From contig NZ_CP017195.1 of assembly GCF_006770285.1 (NCBI RefSeq), forward strand, positions 310,001 to 374,000: a DNA stretch of 64,000 nt. The letters run 5' to 3'. The DNA comes from Lactococcus paracarnosus (GTDB lineage: Bacteria > Bacillota > Bacilli > Lactobacillales > Streptococcaceae). Positions 1 to 7,772 of this stretch are shown here, piece after piece. The stretch's first letter is position 1, and the number at the start of each line of letters is the position of its first letter. The translations under genes and the position numbers were made by a program. Under the pieces are notes generated by a model that did no database searches, was not told where the DNA came from, and saw only the letters and a list, made by a program, of their open reading frames with translations.

Positions 1-17
1 AAGTGGGGGTGAATAAA

Positions 18-896
18 ATGGAATTACCTAAAATATTAACGGCATCTTTTGAGGAAAGTTTAGTCTTGCTTGATGACAGTATGATTGACTATATGATAAA
101 AAAAGGAGATCCAAAGCAACTCTACAAGCGACCGATATTAAGTATTCTCTTGGTTTTGCCAGTGATTGCTCTTTTATACGGTATGACTTTTCTTTATTAT
201 CATCATGACCCAAATTCTCCATTACCGATACCAACAATTAATTTTTTACCACAATGGTTGTTTTGGGTATTTCTATCTATGTGGATTTTAAGTATAGCTT
301 ATTTAAGGAAATATAGCATACTTTATTTAAAACAGGTGAAATATCATGTTAACAGTAACAGTTTCATAATTTGGTTGATGATAGCACTGAATCTATTTTT
401 CTTAACTTTTTTCTTCAGTTCGTTAACTATTTTAGGTGTTATTGTTTTCTTCGCTTTAGTTACTATAATAGGCTATTTAGTTGCTAGAAGTAAGTTACGT
501 GCTTTAAGCCAACAACTATTTCAGACTGAGCAAATAAATAATAAACTAGACGATTTGATGGATAAGCTAATCAAATTTTTGATGAAATATGGCTGGGTGG
601 CAGTTATTTTAGTTGTGTTATGGAAATTTATTTTTCCTGGTACAGCAGGCGTTAGAACAGATTTTATTGGCTTTATCAGTATTCTTGCTATGTGGTTTAC
701 AATGGATATTGGTATCGTAGTAGCAGAGTGTTATTTGTTTTTACCCTATTTGCTTTATGGCTATTATAAGTATAAATATCCAGAAGATTATCGGATATGG
801 GAAGAAAAAACGCAGATAGAATGGTATGGAAAAAAATATTTTGATAAGCATATTAAAGGGACAACATTAGAAGAAAAAGGAGAGAAACAGAAATGA
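18..896 (+). CDS. Multi-pass membrane protein of unknown function
   Basis: I do not recognise this 292-residue protein. The ATG at 18 is chosen because GGGGGTGA lies just upstream; the longer frame starting with GTG at 3 would put its start inside that ribosome site. The chain has a cytosolic-looking N-terminus of about 45 residues, hydrophobic segments near residues 45-65, 78-95, 115-155, 190-210 and 215-260, and a charged C-terminal tail rich in Lys and Glu. Its stop overlaps the ATG of the following DUF4176 gene by 4 bases, so the two were probably translationally coupled. DUF4176 genes are common in type VII secretion loci of streptococci and relatives, so a role as an accessory protein there is a guess from context only. 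Confidence 0.7.
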   Translation: MELPKILTASFEESLVLLDDSMIDYMIKKGDPKQLYKRPILSILLVLPVIALLYGMTFLYYHHDPNSPLPIPTINFLPQWLFWVFLSMWILSIAYLRKYSILYLKQVKYHVNSNSFIIWLMIALNLFFLTFFFSSLTILGVIVFFALVTIIGYLVARSKLRALSQQLFQTEQINNKLDDLMDKLIKFLMKYGWVAVILVVLWKFIFPGTAGVRTDFIGFISILAMWFTMDIGIVVAECYLFLPYLLYGYYKYKYPEDYRIWEEKTQIEWYGKKYFDKHIKGTTLEEKGEKQK

Positions 897-1225
897 ATAG
901 GAATGAACAACTTTTACCATTAGGTAGTATTATCCTGCTTAAAGAAGGCATGTAAAAATTAGTCGTCGTAGGTCGCGGTGCAGTTTATGAAGATGCAGAA
1001 ACTGGAAGCGACAGGTTCGCTGATTATATGGGTGCCATTTATCCGACAGGTATTAATCCTGAAAAAACGATTTTTTTTCAACATGAGAATATTGATAAAG
1101 TTGTGTTTATCGGCTATTCAGATGAAGAAGAAGTCCGCTTTTTGGAGATTTATGACGCCTGGCGACAAGGTCTAGTTGACGCTTCAGAAAATGAAACTTA
1201 TACAGCGGAATCGTTTGGTTTTTGA
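893..1225 (+). pseudogene. DUF4176-like gene broken by one in-frame stop codon
   Basis: From the ATG at 893 the frame reads MNRNEQLLPLGSIILLKEGM, then meets TAA at 953-955, and continues open in the same frame to the TGA at 1223-1225 with KLVVVGRG, GAIYPTG and IGYSDEEEVRFLE. That order (LPLGSIILLK..., KL-V-GRG, YPTG, F-I--VIF-GY--EEE) is the pattern of DUF4176 proteins, which usually lie in type VII secretion (ESX-like) clusters. One substitution (AAA or CAA to TAA) explains the break. A restart at the ATG at 1028 would give only the last 65 residues. No other type VII genes are visible in the window, so the rest of the locus, if present, lies to the left. Confidence 0.7.
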
Positions 1226-1330
1226 GTTGGATGAGTCAAATTAATAGTCAATAATCCTAAGTTTTCATATGATATCAATGAATTATCCGACGGAACTTAA
1301 ACGCAACAAGCACATGGCAATTTTAAAAAA

Positions 1331-1339
1331 TGGTATAAT
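1331..1339 (+). promoter_or_regulatory. Extended -10 promoter element of mutL, possibly leaderless
   Basis: TGGTATAAT sits here, with its last base 6 nt before the mutL ATG. RNA polymerase normally starts about 7 nt after the -10 hexamer, which would be the A of the start codon. There is no convincing -35, as is usual for TGn extended promoters. AAGG at 1341-1344 is too close to the ATG to serve as a Shine-Dalgarno site. Confidence 0.55.
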
Positions 1340-1345
1340 AAGGTC

Positions 1346-3304
1346 ATGACAATACAGGAAAAAAAACAGGCTAAAATCATTGAACTGGATGAAAACTTAG
1401 CCAATAAAATTGCCGCTGGTGAAGTGATTGAACGACCTGCTAGTGTTGTAAAAGAGCTGCTGGAAAATGCTATCGATGCAGCTGCGACACAAATTACGGT
1501 CAAAATAGAGGAATCTGGTCTCAAATCGATCGAAATTATTGACAATGGCGAAGGGATTGCGCGTGATGAAGTTGCCTTAGCGCTCAAACGTCATGCGACC
1601 AGTAAGATAAAAGATGTCGATGATCTTTTTCGGATTCGCACACTAGGCTTTCGTGGTGAAGCACTTCCTTCTATTGCAAGCGTCAGTGAGCTAACAATCA
1701 ACACGGCTGTAGCAGATAATGGCGATGAAAGTGGGACTTTGTTGATTGCCAAGGGTGGCGATATCATCCAAAATGATGCTGCACCTAAGCGTGTTGGCAC
1801 ACGTATCAAAGTCGAAAACTTATTTTATAATACACCAGCACGGCTAAAGTACATCAAAAGTCTACAGGCTGAGCTGAGTCATATCACCGATATCATCAAC
1901 CGTTTGAGTTTGGCGCATTCTGAGGTTGCTTTCACCTTGATCAATGATGGACGTGAGATGATGAAAACTGCTGGAACTGGTGATTTACGTCAGGCGATTG
2001 CGGGTGTCTATGGCATCTCCACAGCTAAAAAAATGCTGGCTATTTCAAATTCAGACCTTGATTTTGAAGTCAGTGGTTATGTCAGTTTGCCTGAGTTAAC
2101 GCGGGCGAATCGCAACTATATTACGATTTTACTGAATGGTCGCTATATCAAGAATTTCCTCATTAATCGTGCGATTGTAGATGGGTATGGGTCAAAACTG
2201 ATGGTGGGGCGTTTTCCGCTTGCCATCATTGACATCAAAATAGATCCTTTTTTAGCAGATGTAAATGTGCATCCGACAAAGCAAGAAGTCAGAATTTCCA
2301 AAGAGCGAGAGCTAATGGTACTCATCACACGAGCAATCAGTCAGGCCTTGCAGCCACAAACCTTAATTCCAAATGCCCTCGAGAACTTAAATAAGTCAAC
2401 GTCTACTGCGCCTCCCGCCGATAAAGCGGAACAGACTAGTCTTCCTTTGACGGGAAAACAGCTATATTATGATTCGGAGCGTCAGGACTTTTATGTCCAA
2501 GAAAAAGCAACCGTTGACCTTGTGCCAACGTCACTTTCAGAGCTTTCCGCTATCAAAGATAGGACGACTGTATCTAGTTCAGCAGTTGAAACAATATCTG
2601 AAGCAACCACTGAAGCAATACATGAGGAATCATCCGTAGTTAATGCAGCAATACCCATGACATCTGTAGATGATGAAGTGGGGAATAAAACCTTTCCTGA
2701 ACTAGAATTTCTAGCTCAAATGCACGGGACCTACTTACTTTGCCAATCGCCAGAAGGACTTTATATCGTGGATCAGCACGCGGCGCAAGAGCGTGTCAAA
2801 TATGAGTATTACCGGGAAAAAATCGGACAGGTTAACTATGATCAACAACAACTGTTAGTACCTATCTTAATCAGACTAACCCAGGATGAAATTTGCCTGG
2901 TATTGGATAAGAAAGAGCTGTTAGCAGAAGCGGGCGTTTTTTTAGCCGCTTATGGAGATGACCAGCTCATTTTACGCGAACATCCAATCTGGATGAATGA
3001 CGATGAAATCGAATCGGCTACTTATGAATTAATCGACCTATTATTAGCTGGACGTGATGTATCTGTTAAGAAATATCGGGAAGATCTGGCGATTATGATT
3101 GCTTGTAAAAGTTCGATTAAGGCTAATATGTTTATTGATCCAGCCAGTGCCCGTGATTTATTACAGCAACTCGCTCAATGTAAAAATCCCTATAATTGTC
3201 CACATGGTAGGCCAGCTCTTGTCTCGTTTTCAAATACAGACCTTGAAAAGATGTTTAGGCGGATTCAGCAAACACACAAAGGTGGTTGGCATACACAATT
3301 TTAA
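1346..3304 (+). CDS. mutL: DNA mismatch repair protein MutL
   Basis: MutL couples mismatch recognition by MutS to strand removal. The 652-residue chain has the GHKL ATPase motifs in order: ENAIDA (about residue 40), DNGEGI (about 68), GFRGEAL (about 103) and the [17 protein letters not shown] segment (about 150-170). The C-terminal dimerisation domain follows an acidic, poorly conserved linker (about 345-445) and carries [10 protein letters not shown] and [12 protein letters not shown]. The end has [14 protein letters not shown] and the MFRRIQ tail, so the protein is complete. The ATG at 1346 is the only start codon ahead of the conserved N-terminus. No mutS lies beside it in this window. ruvA follows after 32 bases and probably shares the transcript. 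There is no Shine-Dalgarno sequence. Confidence 0.97.
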   Translation: MTIQEKKQAKIIELDENLANKIAAGEVIERPASVVKELLENAIDAAATQITVKIEESGLKSIEIIDNGEGIARDEVALALKRHATSKIKDVDDLFRIRTLGFRGEALPSIASVSELTINTAVADNGDESGTLLIAKGGDIIQNDAAPKRVGTRIKVENLFYNTPARLKYIKSLQAELSHITDIINRLSLAHSEVAFTLINDGREMMKTAGTGDLRQAIAGVYGISTAKKMLAISNSDLDFEVSGYVSLPELTRANRNYITILLNGRYIKNFLINRAIVDGYGSKLMVGRFPLAIIDIKIDPFLADVNVHPTKQEVRISKERELMVLITRAISQALQPQTLIPNALENLNKSTSTAPPADKAEQTSLPLTGKQLYYDSERQDFYVQEKATVDLVPTSLSELSAIKDRTTVSSSAVETISEATTEAIHEESSVVNAAIPMTSVDDEVGNKTFPELEFLAQMHGTYLLCQSPEGLYIVDQHAAQERVKYEYYREKIGQVNYDQQQLLVPILIRLTQDEICLVLDKKELLAEAGVFLAAYGDDQLILREHPIWMNDDEIESATYELIDLLLAGRDVSVKKYREDLAIMIACKSSIKANMFIDPASARDLLQQLAQCKNPYNCPHGRPALVSFSNTDLEKMFRRIQQTHKGGWHTQF

Positions 3305-3336
3305 GTAGGTCACACTGATGTTTATAGAAAGAAGTT

Positions 3337-3918
3337 ATGTACGAATATTTAAATGGCACGTTAAGCAAAATCACACCAACCTATGTCGTCGTTGATGTAT
3401 CAGGTCTTGGTTACCTCCTACATGTTGCTAACCCCTACGCGTTTTCAAATCTGGTCAATGCAGAGATTAAAATCTATGTGCATCAGGTCATTCGTGACGA
3501 TGCGCATACCTTGTATGGCTTTACAGATGAAACAGAGAAACGCTTGTTTTTACAATTAATCTCAGTGTCTGGTATCGGGCCAAAATCAGCTTTAGCGATT
3601 ATTGCAGCAGATGACAATGTCGGGCTAGTGACCGCGATAGATAGTGGGGATATCAAGTATCTGACAAAATTTCCTGGTGTTGGTAAGAAAACTGCCAGCC
3701 AAATGGTGCTAGATTTGGAAGGTAAGTTTGAAAATGTCGCAGCACCTACACAGGCACTAAAAGCATCTACTAACGCATCGCTAGATGATGCCTTAGCAGC
3801 ACTAAGCGCTTTAGGTTATAAAGCATCTGAGCTTAAGAAAGTCGAGACCTATCTAGATGGTAGCACAGACACGACCGAAGGCTTTATTAAAAAAGCATTG
3901 AAACTGATGATGAAATAA
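3337..3918 (+). CDS. ruvA: Holliday junction DNA helicase subunit RuvA
   Basis: RuvA binds four-way junctions and loads the RuvB motor for branch migration. The 193-residue protein has the N-terminal OB fold (residues 1-63, [14 protein letters not shown]...), tandem helix-hairpin-helix motifs in domain II ([10 protein letters not shown] near 80 and [16 protein letters not shown] near 115), and the flexible C-terminal domain III that contacts RuvB ([13 protein letters not shown]...). Length and order are normal. A weak AGAAAG ribosome site precedes the ATG. It follows mutL in the same direction and ends at a terminator. ruvB is not directly downstream, as it is in many bacteria: about 2.25 kb holding a decayed surface-protein locus separates them. 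Confidence 0.97.
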   Translation: MYEYLNGTLSKITPTYVVVDVSGLGYLLHVANPYAFSNLVNAEIKIYVHQVIRDDAHTLYGFTDETEKRLFLQLISVSGIGPKSALAIIAADDNVGLVTAIDSGDIKYLTKFPGVGKKTASQMVLDLEGKFENVAAPTQALKASTNASLDDALAALSALGYKASELKKVETYLDGSTDTTEGFIKKALKLMMK

Positions 3919-3947
3919 TTGGGCTTATAGCTCAGAGATGAAGGAGA

Positions 3948-3974
3948 AATACGGTATCTAATCGTATTTTTTTT
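3948..3974 (+). terminator. Rho-independent terminator after ruvA
   Basis: AATACG and CGTATT form a short stem around a 9-nt loop, followed by a run of eight T. It closes the mutL-ruvA unit. Confidence 0.65.
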
Positions 3975-4572
3975 ATTAAATCATGTGGGAAATAGTCAGA
4001 TGCTATCAGCAAGATTATTTTACTTGTTTTATAGTTGGTTGAAATCGTTTTTGTTAAACATAATGCTTTTTTGAAGGTATTAAACGTCGTAAATCAAAAT
4101 CAGTTATTTTTCTTTTAAAATGGCCATTAGAAACGACTCCCCATATAATCAAGTCAAAGTGGTTATCTCTGATATGGATAGTGAGATAGAGTTACTCACT
4201 CCTGTACTCATAAGTCGTATAAAAATCCTGGCAGTTTCTTTTTTAATTGACAATGATTTAGACAGCTTCATTAGCTTTGAATAGATCGAGAATTAGTAAT
4301 TGGATGTGTCATAGCAGAAAAACTAAAGATACCAAAAAATAAATCATCCTAAATTCACTGAGGGTATCCTTATTAACCAAAAATGATGCATCCAAGATTG
4401 TTTCATTTTAGCAACGGAAAAATAATTAAATAATTCAATAAAAACAAGAAAGTGAATTAAATGGACGCTATAATGACGTTTAATATAGCATTGCATACAC
4501 TATTGTTTTTATAATCGAAAAGAATTCCTTTCGATTTTAAAAAGTAAATGGGAAATGAATGAAAAATTAGAG

Positions 4573-4618
4573 GTGATGTAGTTTAGATGCGTTACAATAA
4601 GCATCTAAACTACATCAC
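4573..4618. repeat. Perfect 18-bp inverted repeat, 10-nt loop
   Basis: The arm GTGATGTAGTTTAGATGC at 4573-4590 is repeated exactly in reverse complement at 4601-4618 around GTTACAATAA. No T run follows on the + strand. On the - strand it is followed by TCTAATTTTTC, so it could be a weak terminator in that direction. Confidence 0.85.
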
Positions 4619-4732
4619 AAATAGAGATTGTCAGAATATAGGTAGGGGATGTTTCTCGATGAAACAGCTGTACCAAGGATTAAGCTGTAAAGATACCGGT
4701 AGAGAATAGCAATAGAGACGAAATGAGTTTCT

Positions 4733-4779
4733 TATTACTTAATATAATATTGTCTAACAGTTAATTATATTAAGTAATA
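4733..4779. repeat. Perfect 15-bp AT-rich inverted repeat, 17-nt loop
   Basis: The arm TATTACTTAATATAA at 4733-4747 pairs exactly with 4765-4779. It ends about 20 bp upstream of the promoter of the decayed WxL locus, so it may be a regulator site, or the leftover end of a small mobile element. Confidence 0.75.
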
Positions 4780-4801
4780 GTAAAATAATTTAATAAATAA
4801 C

Positions 4802-4830
4802 TTGAACTCAGATTAAAAAAAATGTATAAT
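4802..4830 (+). promoter_or_regulatory. Promoter of the decayed WxL locus
   Basis: TTGAAC, 17 nt, TATAAT, with a TG one base before the -10 hexamer. The layout matches the promoters of the two intact WxL clusters (16253 and 32067). It would give a leader of about 75 nt. Confidence 0.7.
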
Positions 4831-4913
4831 GATACGTAAGATAAGTTTTCAGGCAATTTCATCATAAGCGGTAAGTGTGTTACTTTTGAAACGGTGAGAA
4901 AATGGAGGGTGAA

Positions 4914-5192
4914 ATGAAAAAAATAATAATGATGGTCGTTTACGTCACTTTTATATCAGGGCTTACTCTAACATCACAAACAGTCCTTGCAGAAGGGATT
5001 CAACCTAGAGTGACAGGTCAATTAATTGAACAGACGCCGTCATCAGATGATAACGATCCAGCAAATCCAAGTAATCTACCAGACTCTGGAGAAAAAAAGA
5101 GTAGTGCAGTTATTGAAGGTGTTATTGCACTTGTGCTGTATAGTGGTATAGGCTGTTATTCTAGAAAAAAAGTGGAGGATAAACATGATTAG
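4914..5192 (+). CDS. Small sortase-anchored WxL-cluster protein (LPDSG motif)
   Basis: The ATG at 4914 is used because GGAGGG sits 4 nt upstream; the frame's earlier ATG at 4902 overlaps that site. The 92-residue product has a signal peptide (about residues 1-27, ending near VLAEG), a short extracellular segment and a C-terminal LPDSGEKK motif at about 58, then a hydrophobic stretch and a positive tail. This is the layout of the small LPxTG protein found in WxL surface-complex (csc-type) clusters. The motif has Ser for Thr, which sortase A often tolerates. It overlaps the following WxL gene by 8 bases. Because the next two genes are broken, this is the only intact member of the locus and may no longer matter. 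Confidence 0.75.
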   Translation: MKKIIMMVVYVTFISGLTLTSQTVLAEGIQPRVTGQLIEQTPSSDDNDPANPSNLPDSGEKKSSAVIEGVIALVLYSGIGCYSRKKVEDKHD

Positions 5193-5701
5193 GATAAAAC
5201 ATCTTTCAGGTATCGTGGCTATTTTTATTTCTTTAGGTTGGATTAGTATAACAGCTTATGCAAATACCCCTGAAACGACAGTTACTGGAGAAATCACAGC
5301 TGGTGATTTTTCGATGACGCCGCCAAATGAGGTCAGTTTTAATGCTAGGTTGACTGGTAAAATACAGAAAATAGATTTAGACGTGATTAAAACGACTGTA
5401 ACAGATTATCGTGGTAGTGAAGATGGCTGGCAGATTACTGTAAATTCACCAAATTATAAAAAATATGCTAAGAACTATCAGCTAAATTAACTGATAAAGA
5501 TGAAAAACGTGTATTGAAGCTTGCTGAAAAAGAATTGAGTGATACACCACAAGTTATTTCTGCTCCAAAAATGACTAAGGTAGGAGATAATGGAGACGCG
5601 GCATCTGCTGTATTATCTTATACTGGGATTACTAAAGTTCAAAATATGTGTCAACAATCGAATGGTCTTTAGAATCTACAACAGCATTGCTTGCTGAATA
5701 G
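5185..5701 (+). pseudogene. WxL-domain surface protein, two frameshifts
   Basis: The first frame gives a signal peptide (ending near TAYA), then TVTGEITAGDFSM and the first WxL signature DGWQITVNSP, and stops at 5488-5490. The conserved reading continues one frame over with KLTDKDEKRVLKLAEKE, then shifts again near 5644 to finish with YVSTIEWSLESTTALLAE, which carries the second signature WSL, and stops at 5699-5701. Both breaks are explained by loss of one A in a short A run. Start at 5185 follows GTGGAGG. WxL domains bind peptidoglycan non-covalently. The protein would be about 170 residues if intact, shorter than the WxL proteins at 16327 and 31993. Confidence 0.85.
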
Positions 5702-5722
5702 TTTGACGAACATATTGAAATG

Positions 5723-5745
5723 AGGAGGAGGAAACTCCTCTATTT
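5723..5745 (+). other. Hairpin between the WxL and DUF916 remnants
   Basis: GAGGAG-GAAA-CTCCTC with a short AT stretch after it. It occupies the same place as the terminator-like hairpins found after the WxL genes in the two intact clusters. It also contains a possible ribosome site. Confidence 0.45.
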
Positions 5746-5766
5746 TAATGGAGAATAAACATAAAA

Positions 5767-5959
5767 ATGAAGAAAATTTTACTAAGTCTTATCCTATAAC
5801 AAATCCTTTACAATCAATGGAAAACAAGACAAGTCTATCCGTCAACGATCACGCGTAAAATCACCATGGTTGCGATATGTGGTAAGTGCTTTGGGTATTA
5901 TCTTACTTTTATTAGTCATCTTGATGAAAAAGAAGCACAAAAAGTATGATGAGGGATGA
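5767..5959 (+). pseudogene. DUF916/DUF3324 anchor protein, most of the gene deleted
   Basis: The 5' end reads MKKILLSLIL, the start of a signal peptide, then joins out of frame to a 3' end that reads FTINGKQDKS..., a membrane segment VSALGIILLLLLVILM and a Lys-rich tail KKKHKKYDEG. The tail has the same layout as the C-terminus of the intact 335-residue DUF916/DUF3324 protein at 17214-18221 (FTIKSKEAK..., membrane helix, KKNRKP). Roughly 270 residues are therefore missing from the middle. These proteins are the membrane-anchored partners of WxL proteins, so this locus cannot make its own anchor. Confidence 0.75.
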
Positions 5960-6012
5960 AAATAAACAAAAATCCCCTTAGTGAGTCATTTAAATTGAAG
6001 ATAAAACGCATA

Positions 6013-6038
6013 TGACACATGTTGCATATGTGTTTTGA
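6013..6038. other. Imperfect hairpin downstream of the WxL remnant
   Basis: AACGCATATG and CATATGTGTT pair with one mismatch around a short loop. No long T run follows. It may be a weak terminator of the decayed locus. Confidence 0.3.
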
Positions 6039-6160
6039 GGATTATAGTTGTTAGTCATCACATAGAAAGACGAGAATAGAATGGTTAAAATTAACCTCAT
6101 TCAGACAAATCATAGTCAGATAATATGACAGAGATAACCCTATATAATAAAATAGTTTGA

Positions 6161-6169
6161 TGATATAAT
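6161..6169 (+). promoter_or_regulatory. Extended -10 promoter element of ruvB, possibly leaderless
   Basis: TGATATAAT ends 6 nt before the ruvB ATG, the same spacing as in mutL. A second TATAAT at 6143-6148 could start a transcript about 20 nt upstream, but no Shine-Dalgarno sequence exists between it and the ATG. Confidence 0.5.
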
Positions 6170-6175
6170 AGAGAT

Positions 6176-7195
6176 ATGGAAAATGACAAAATAACATCAG
6201 GGGAGTTGCAAGACTTTGACCGTGAAATAGAAGGAAACCTAGTCGAGAGGACGCTCAGACCCCAATATTTAGCCCAATATATCGGTCAGGATAAAATCAA
6301 GGAACAACTAGATATTTTTATCAAGGCAGCCAAATTACGTGAGGAGTCACTAGACCATGTGCTGCTGTTTGGTCCTCCAGGACTTGGTAAGACAACCATG
6401 GCCTTTGTGATAGCAAATGAACTCGGTGTCAATATCAAACAGACATCTGGTCCAGCCATCGAAAAGGCAGGCGATTTAGTCGCGATTCTGAATGAATTAG
6501 AGGCTGGAGATGTCCTGTTTATAGATGAAATTCATCGACTACCGATGGCAGTTGAAGAGGTGCTATATAGCGCCATGGAAGACTTCTATATTGATATTAT
6601 GATTGGTGGAGGAGATGCTAGTCGCAGTGTTCATCTGGAACTACCACCATTTACCTTGATTGGGGCAACCACTCGAGCTGGTATGCTATCCAATCCATTA
6701 CGTGCACGTTTCGGTATCAATGCCCACATGGCTTATTATGATATTGACGACTTGACAGAAATTGTCACACGAACAGCCGATATTTTTGACGTTGAAATTA
6801 CGGGAGATGGCGCGCATGAAATTGCTCGCAGGAGCCGTGGGACACCGCGTATTGCCAACAGATTACTCAAGCGAGTCCGAGATTTTGCGCAGATTAAAGG
6901 GACAGGTCTTGTCGATGATGAAGTGACACAAAAAGCGCTATTGATGCTAGATGTGGATGCTTCTGGTCTGGATTATGTCGATCAAAAGATCATTAAAACA
7001 ATGATAGAGATGTACCGTGGTGGGCCTGTTGGCTTGGGGACGCTTGCTGTTAATATCTCGGAAGAACGTGAAACTTTAGAGGATATGTATGAACCGTACT
7101 TAATTCAATCAGGCTTCTTGATTCGCACACGTCAAGGGCGCTGTGCAACGGCCAAAGCTTATGCACATTTTGGTTATGAGTACACGGGAGAATAA
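6176..7195 (+). CDS. ruvB: Holliday junction DNA helicase motor RuvB
   Basis: RuvB is the hexameric AAA+ motor that drives branch migration with RuvA. The 339-residue protein has [13 protein letters not shown] near 27, Walker [10 protein letters not shown] near 64, Walker [10 protein letters not shown] near 116, sensor 1 GATTRAG near 163, the arginine finger region LRARFGI near 173, and a C-terminal winged helix with RTRQGR near 320. Nothing is missing. It has no ribosome site: GAG stands only 2 bases before the ATG. It lies 2.25 kb from ruvA, with decayed surface genes between them, so it is probably transcribed alone from the promoter at 6161-6169. Confidence 0.97.
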   Translation: MENDKITSGELQDFDREIEGNLVERTLRPQYLAQYIGQDKIKEQLDIFIKAAKLREESLDHVLLFGPPGLGKTTMAFVIANELGVNIKQTSGPAIEKAGDLVAILNELEAGDVLFIDEIHRLPMAVEEVLYSAMEDFYIDIMIGGGDASRSVHLELPPFTLIGATTRAGMLSNPLRARFGINAHMAYYDIDDLTEIVTRTADIFDVEITGDGAHEIARRSRGTPRIANRLLKRVRDFAQIKGTGLVDDEVTQKALLMLDVDASGLDYVDQKIIKTMIEMYRGGPVGLGTLAVNISEERETLEDMYEPYLIQSGFLIRTRQGRCATAKAYAHFGYEYTGE

Positions 7196-7218
7196 CAGGA
7201 GTACGCTAGTTAATTAGA

Positions 7219-7235
7219 TGTTATTTTATCTGACA
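7219..7235. promoter_or_regulatory. GlnR operator upstream of glnR-glnA
   Basis: TGTTATTTTATCTGACA fits the GlnR/TnrA consensus TGTNAN7TNACA at every fixed position. It ends 7 nt before the -35 of the glnR promoter, which suits autorepression by GlnR under nitrogen excess. Confidence 0.8.
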
Positions 7236-7242
7236 TTAGCCG

Positions 7243-7271
7243 TTGACTTTTCTTAAAAGGCACTATATAAT
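7243..7271 (+). promoter_or_regulatory. Promoter of the glnR-glnA operon
   Basis: TTGACT, 17 nt, TATAAT. Transcription should begin near 7278, giving a leader of about 33 nt to the GTG start of glnR. Confidence 0.85.
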
Positions 7272-7310
7272 GAGAAGAGAGATGATGTGACATCTAGGAG
7301 GAGTATTCTA

Positions 7311-7673
7311 GTGAAAGAACGTGAACTAAGGCGCTCGATGGCTGTCTTTCCCATTGGTGCTGTTATGAAATTAACTGATTTGACAGCACGCCAAATTCGT
7401 TATTATGAGGATCAAGATCTGATTTTTCCAGCAAGAAATGATGGGAATCGTCGGATGTATTCGCTTAACGATATGGATGTTTTGTTAGAAATTCGAGATT
7501 ATCTGAATGATGGCTTAAACATCGCAGGGATCAAGAAAGTTTATGAAAAAAGTAAAGCAGAACTTGCAGAAGTTCAAAATAAATCGATAACTGATGCAGA
7601 AGTACGCAAGATACTCGAGCACGAGATCTTACAGCAGTCTAGATTTAATAAACCCAGATCGACCTTAAGGTAG
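7311..7673 (+). CDS. glnR: MerR-family nitrogen repressor GlnR
   Basis: GlnR represses glutamine synthetase and other nitrogen genes, with feedback-inhibited glutamine synthetase acting as its partner. The GTG at 7311 is taken as the start because AGGAGGAG lies at 7297-7304; the longer frame begins inside the leader. The 120-residue protein has the MerR winged helix (FPIGAVMKLTDLTARQIRYYE and RNDGNRRMYSLNDMDVLLEI, about residues 12-65) and a helical dimer segment ending in a short basic tail (FNKPRSTLR). Length and tail fit the family. It is followed by glnA after about 100 bases without a clear terminator, as expected for a glnRA operon. A perfect GlnR box lies upstream of its promoter. Confidence 0.95.
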   Translation: MKERELRRSMAVFPIGAVMKLTDLTARQIRYYEDQDLIFPARNDGNRRMYSLNDMDVLLEIRDYLNDGLNIAGIKKVYEKSKAELAEVQNKSITDAEVRKILEHEILQQSRFNKPRSTLR

Positions 7674-7772
7674 GTTTTGGCAGATGAGAGAAACTAAAAG
7701 AGATGTTTGTCATGATAGACACTCTTTTTATATGTAGCGAATAAGCTGTAAATGGAATAAAGGAGATACCAG

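Larger units (their letters stand above)
3975..4801. other. AT-rich gene-free spacer with two long palindromes
   Basis: I see no convincing gene in this stretch. A 54-codon frame at 4120-4284 has no ribosome site and no recognisable motif. The two strong features are perfect inverted repeats at 4573-4618 and 4733-4779, listed separately. The sequence is visibly richer in A and T than the flanking repair genes and looks like decayed DNA carried with the WxL remnant that follows. Confidence 0.5.

Noticed and set aside
3340-3347. TACGAATA, the core of the competence (ComX) box
   Set aside because: It lies inside the first codons of ruvA (Met-Tyr-Glu-Tyr), so it cannot serve as that gene's promoter; it is a codon coincidence.
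4120-4284. 54-codon frame beginning MAIRNDSPYNQVK in the spacer after ruvA
   Set aside because: No ribosome site, no recognised motif, and it lies in AT-rich decayed DNA. Kept only as a note in the spacer entry.
7707-7728. TGTTTGTCATGATAGACA near the glnA start as a further GlnR box
   Set aside because: It departs from TGTNAN7TNACA at fixed positions (T where the first A should be and wrong spacing of the second half).
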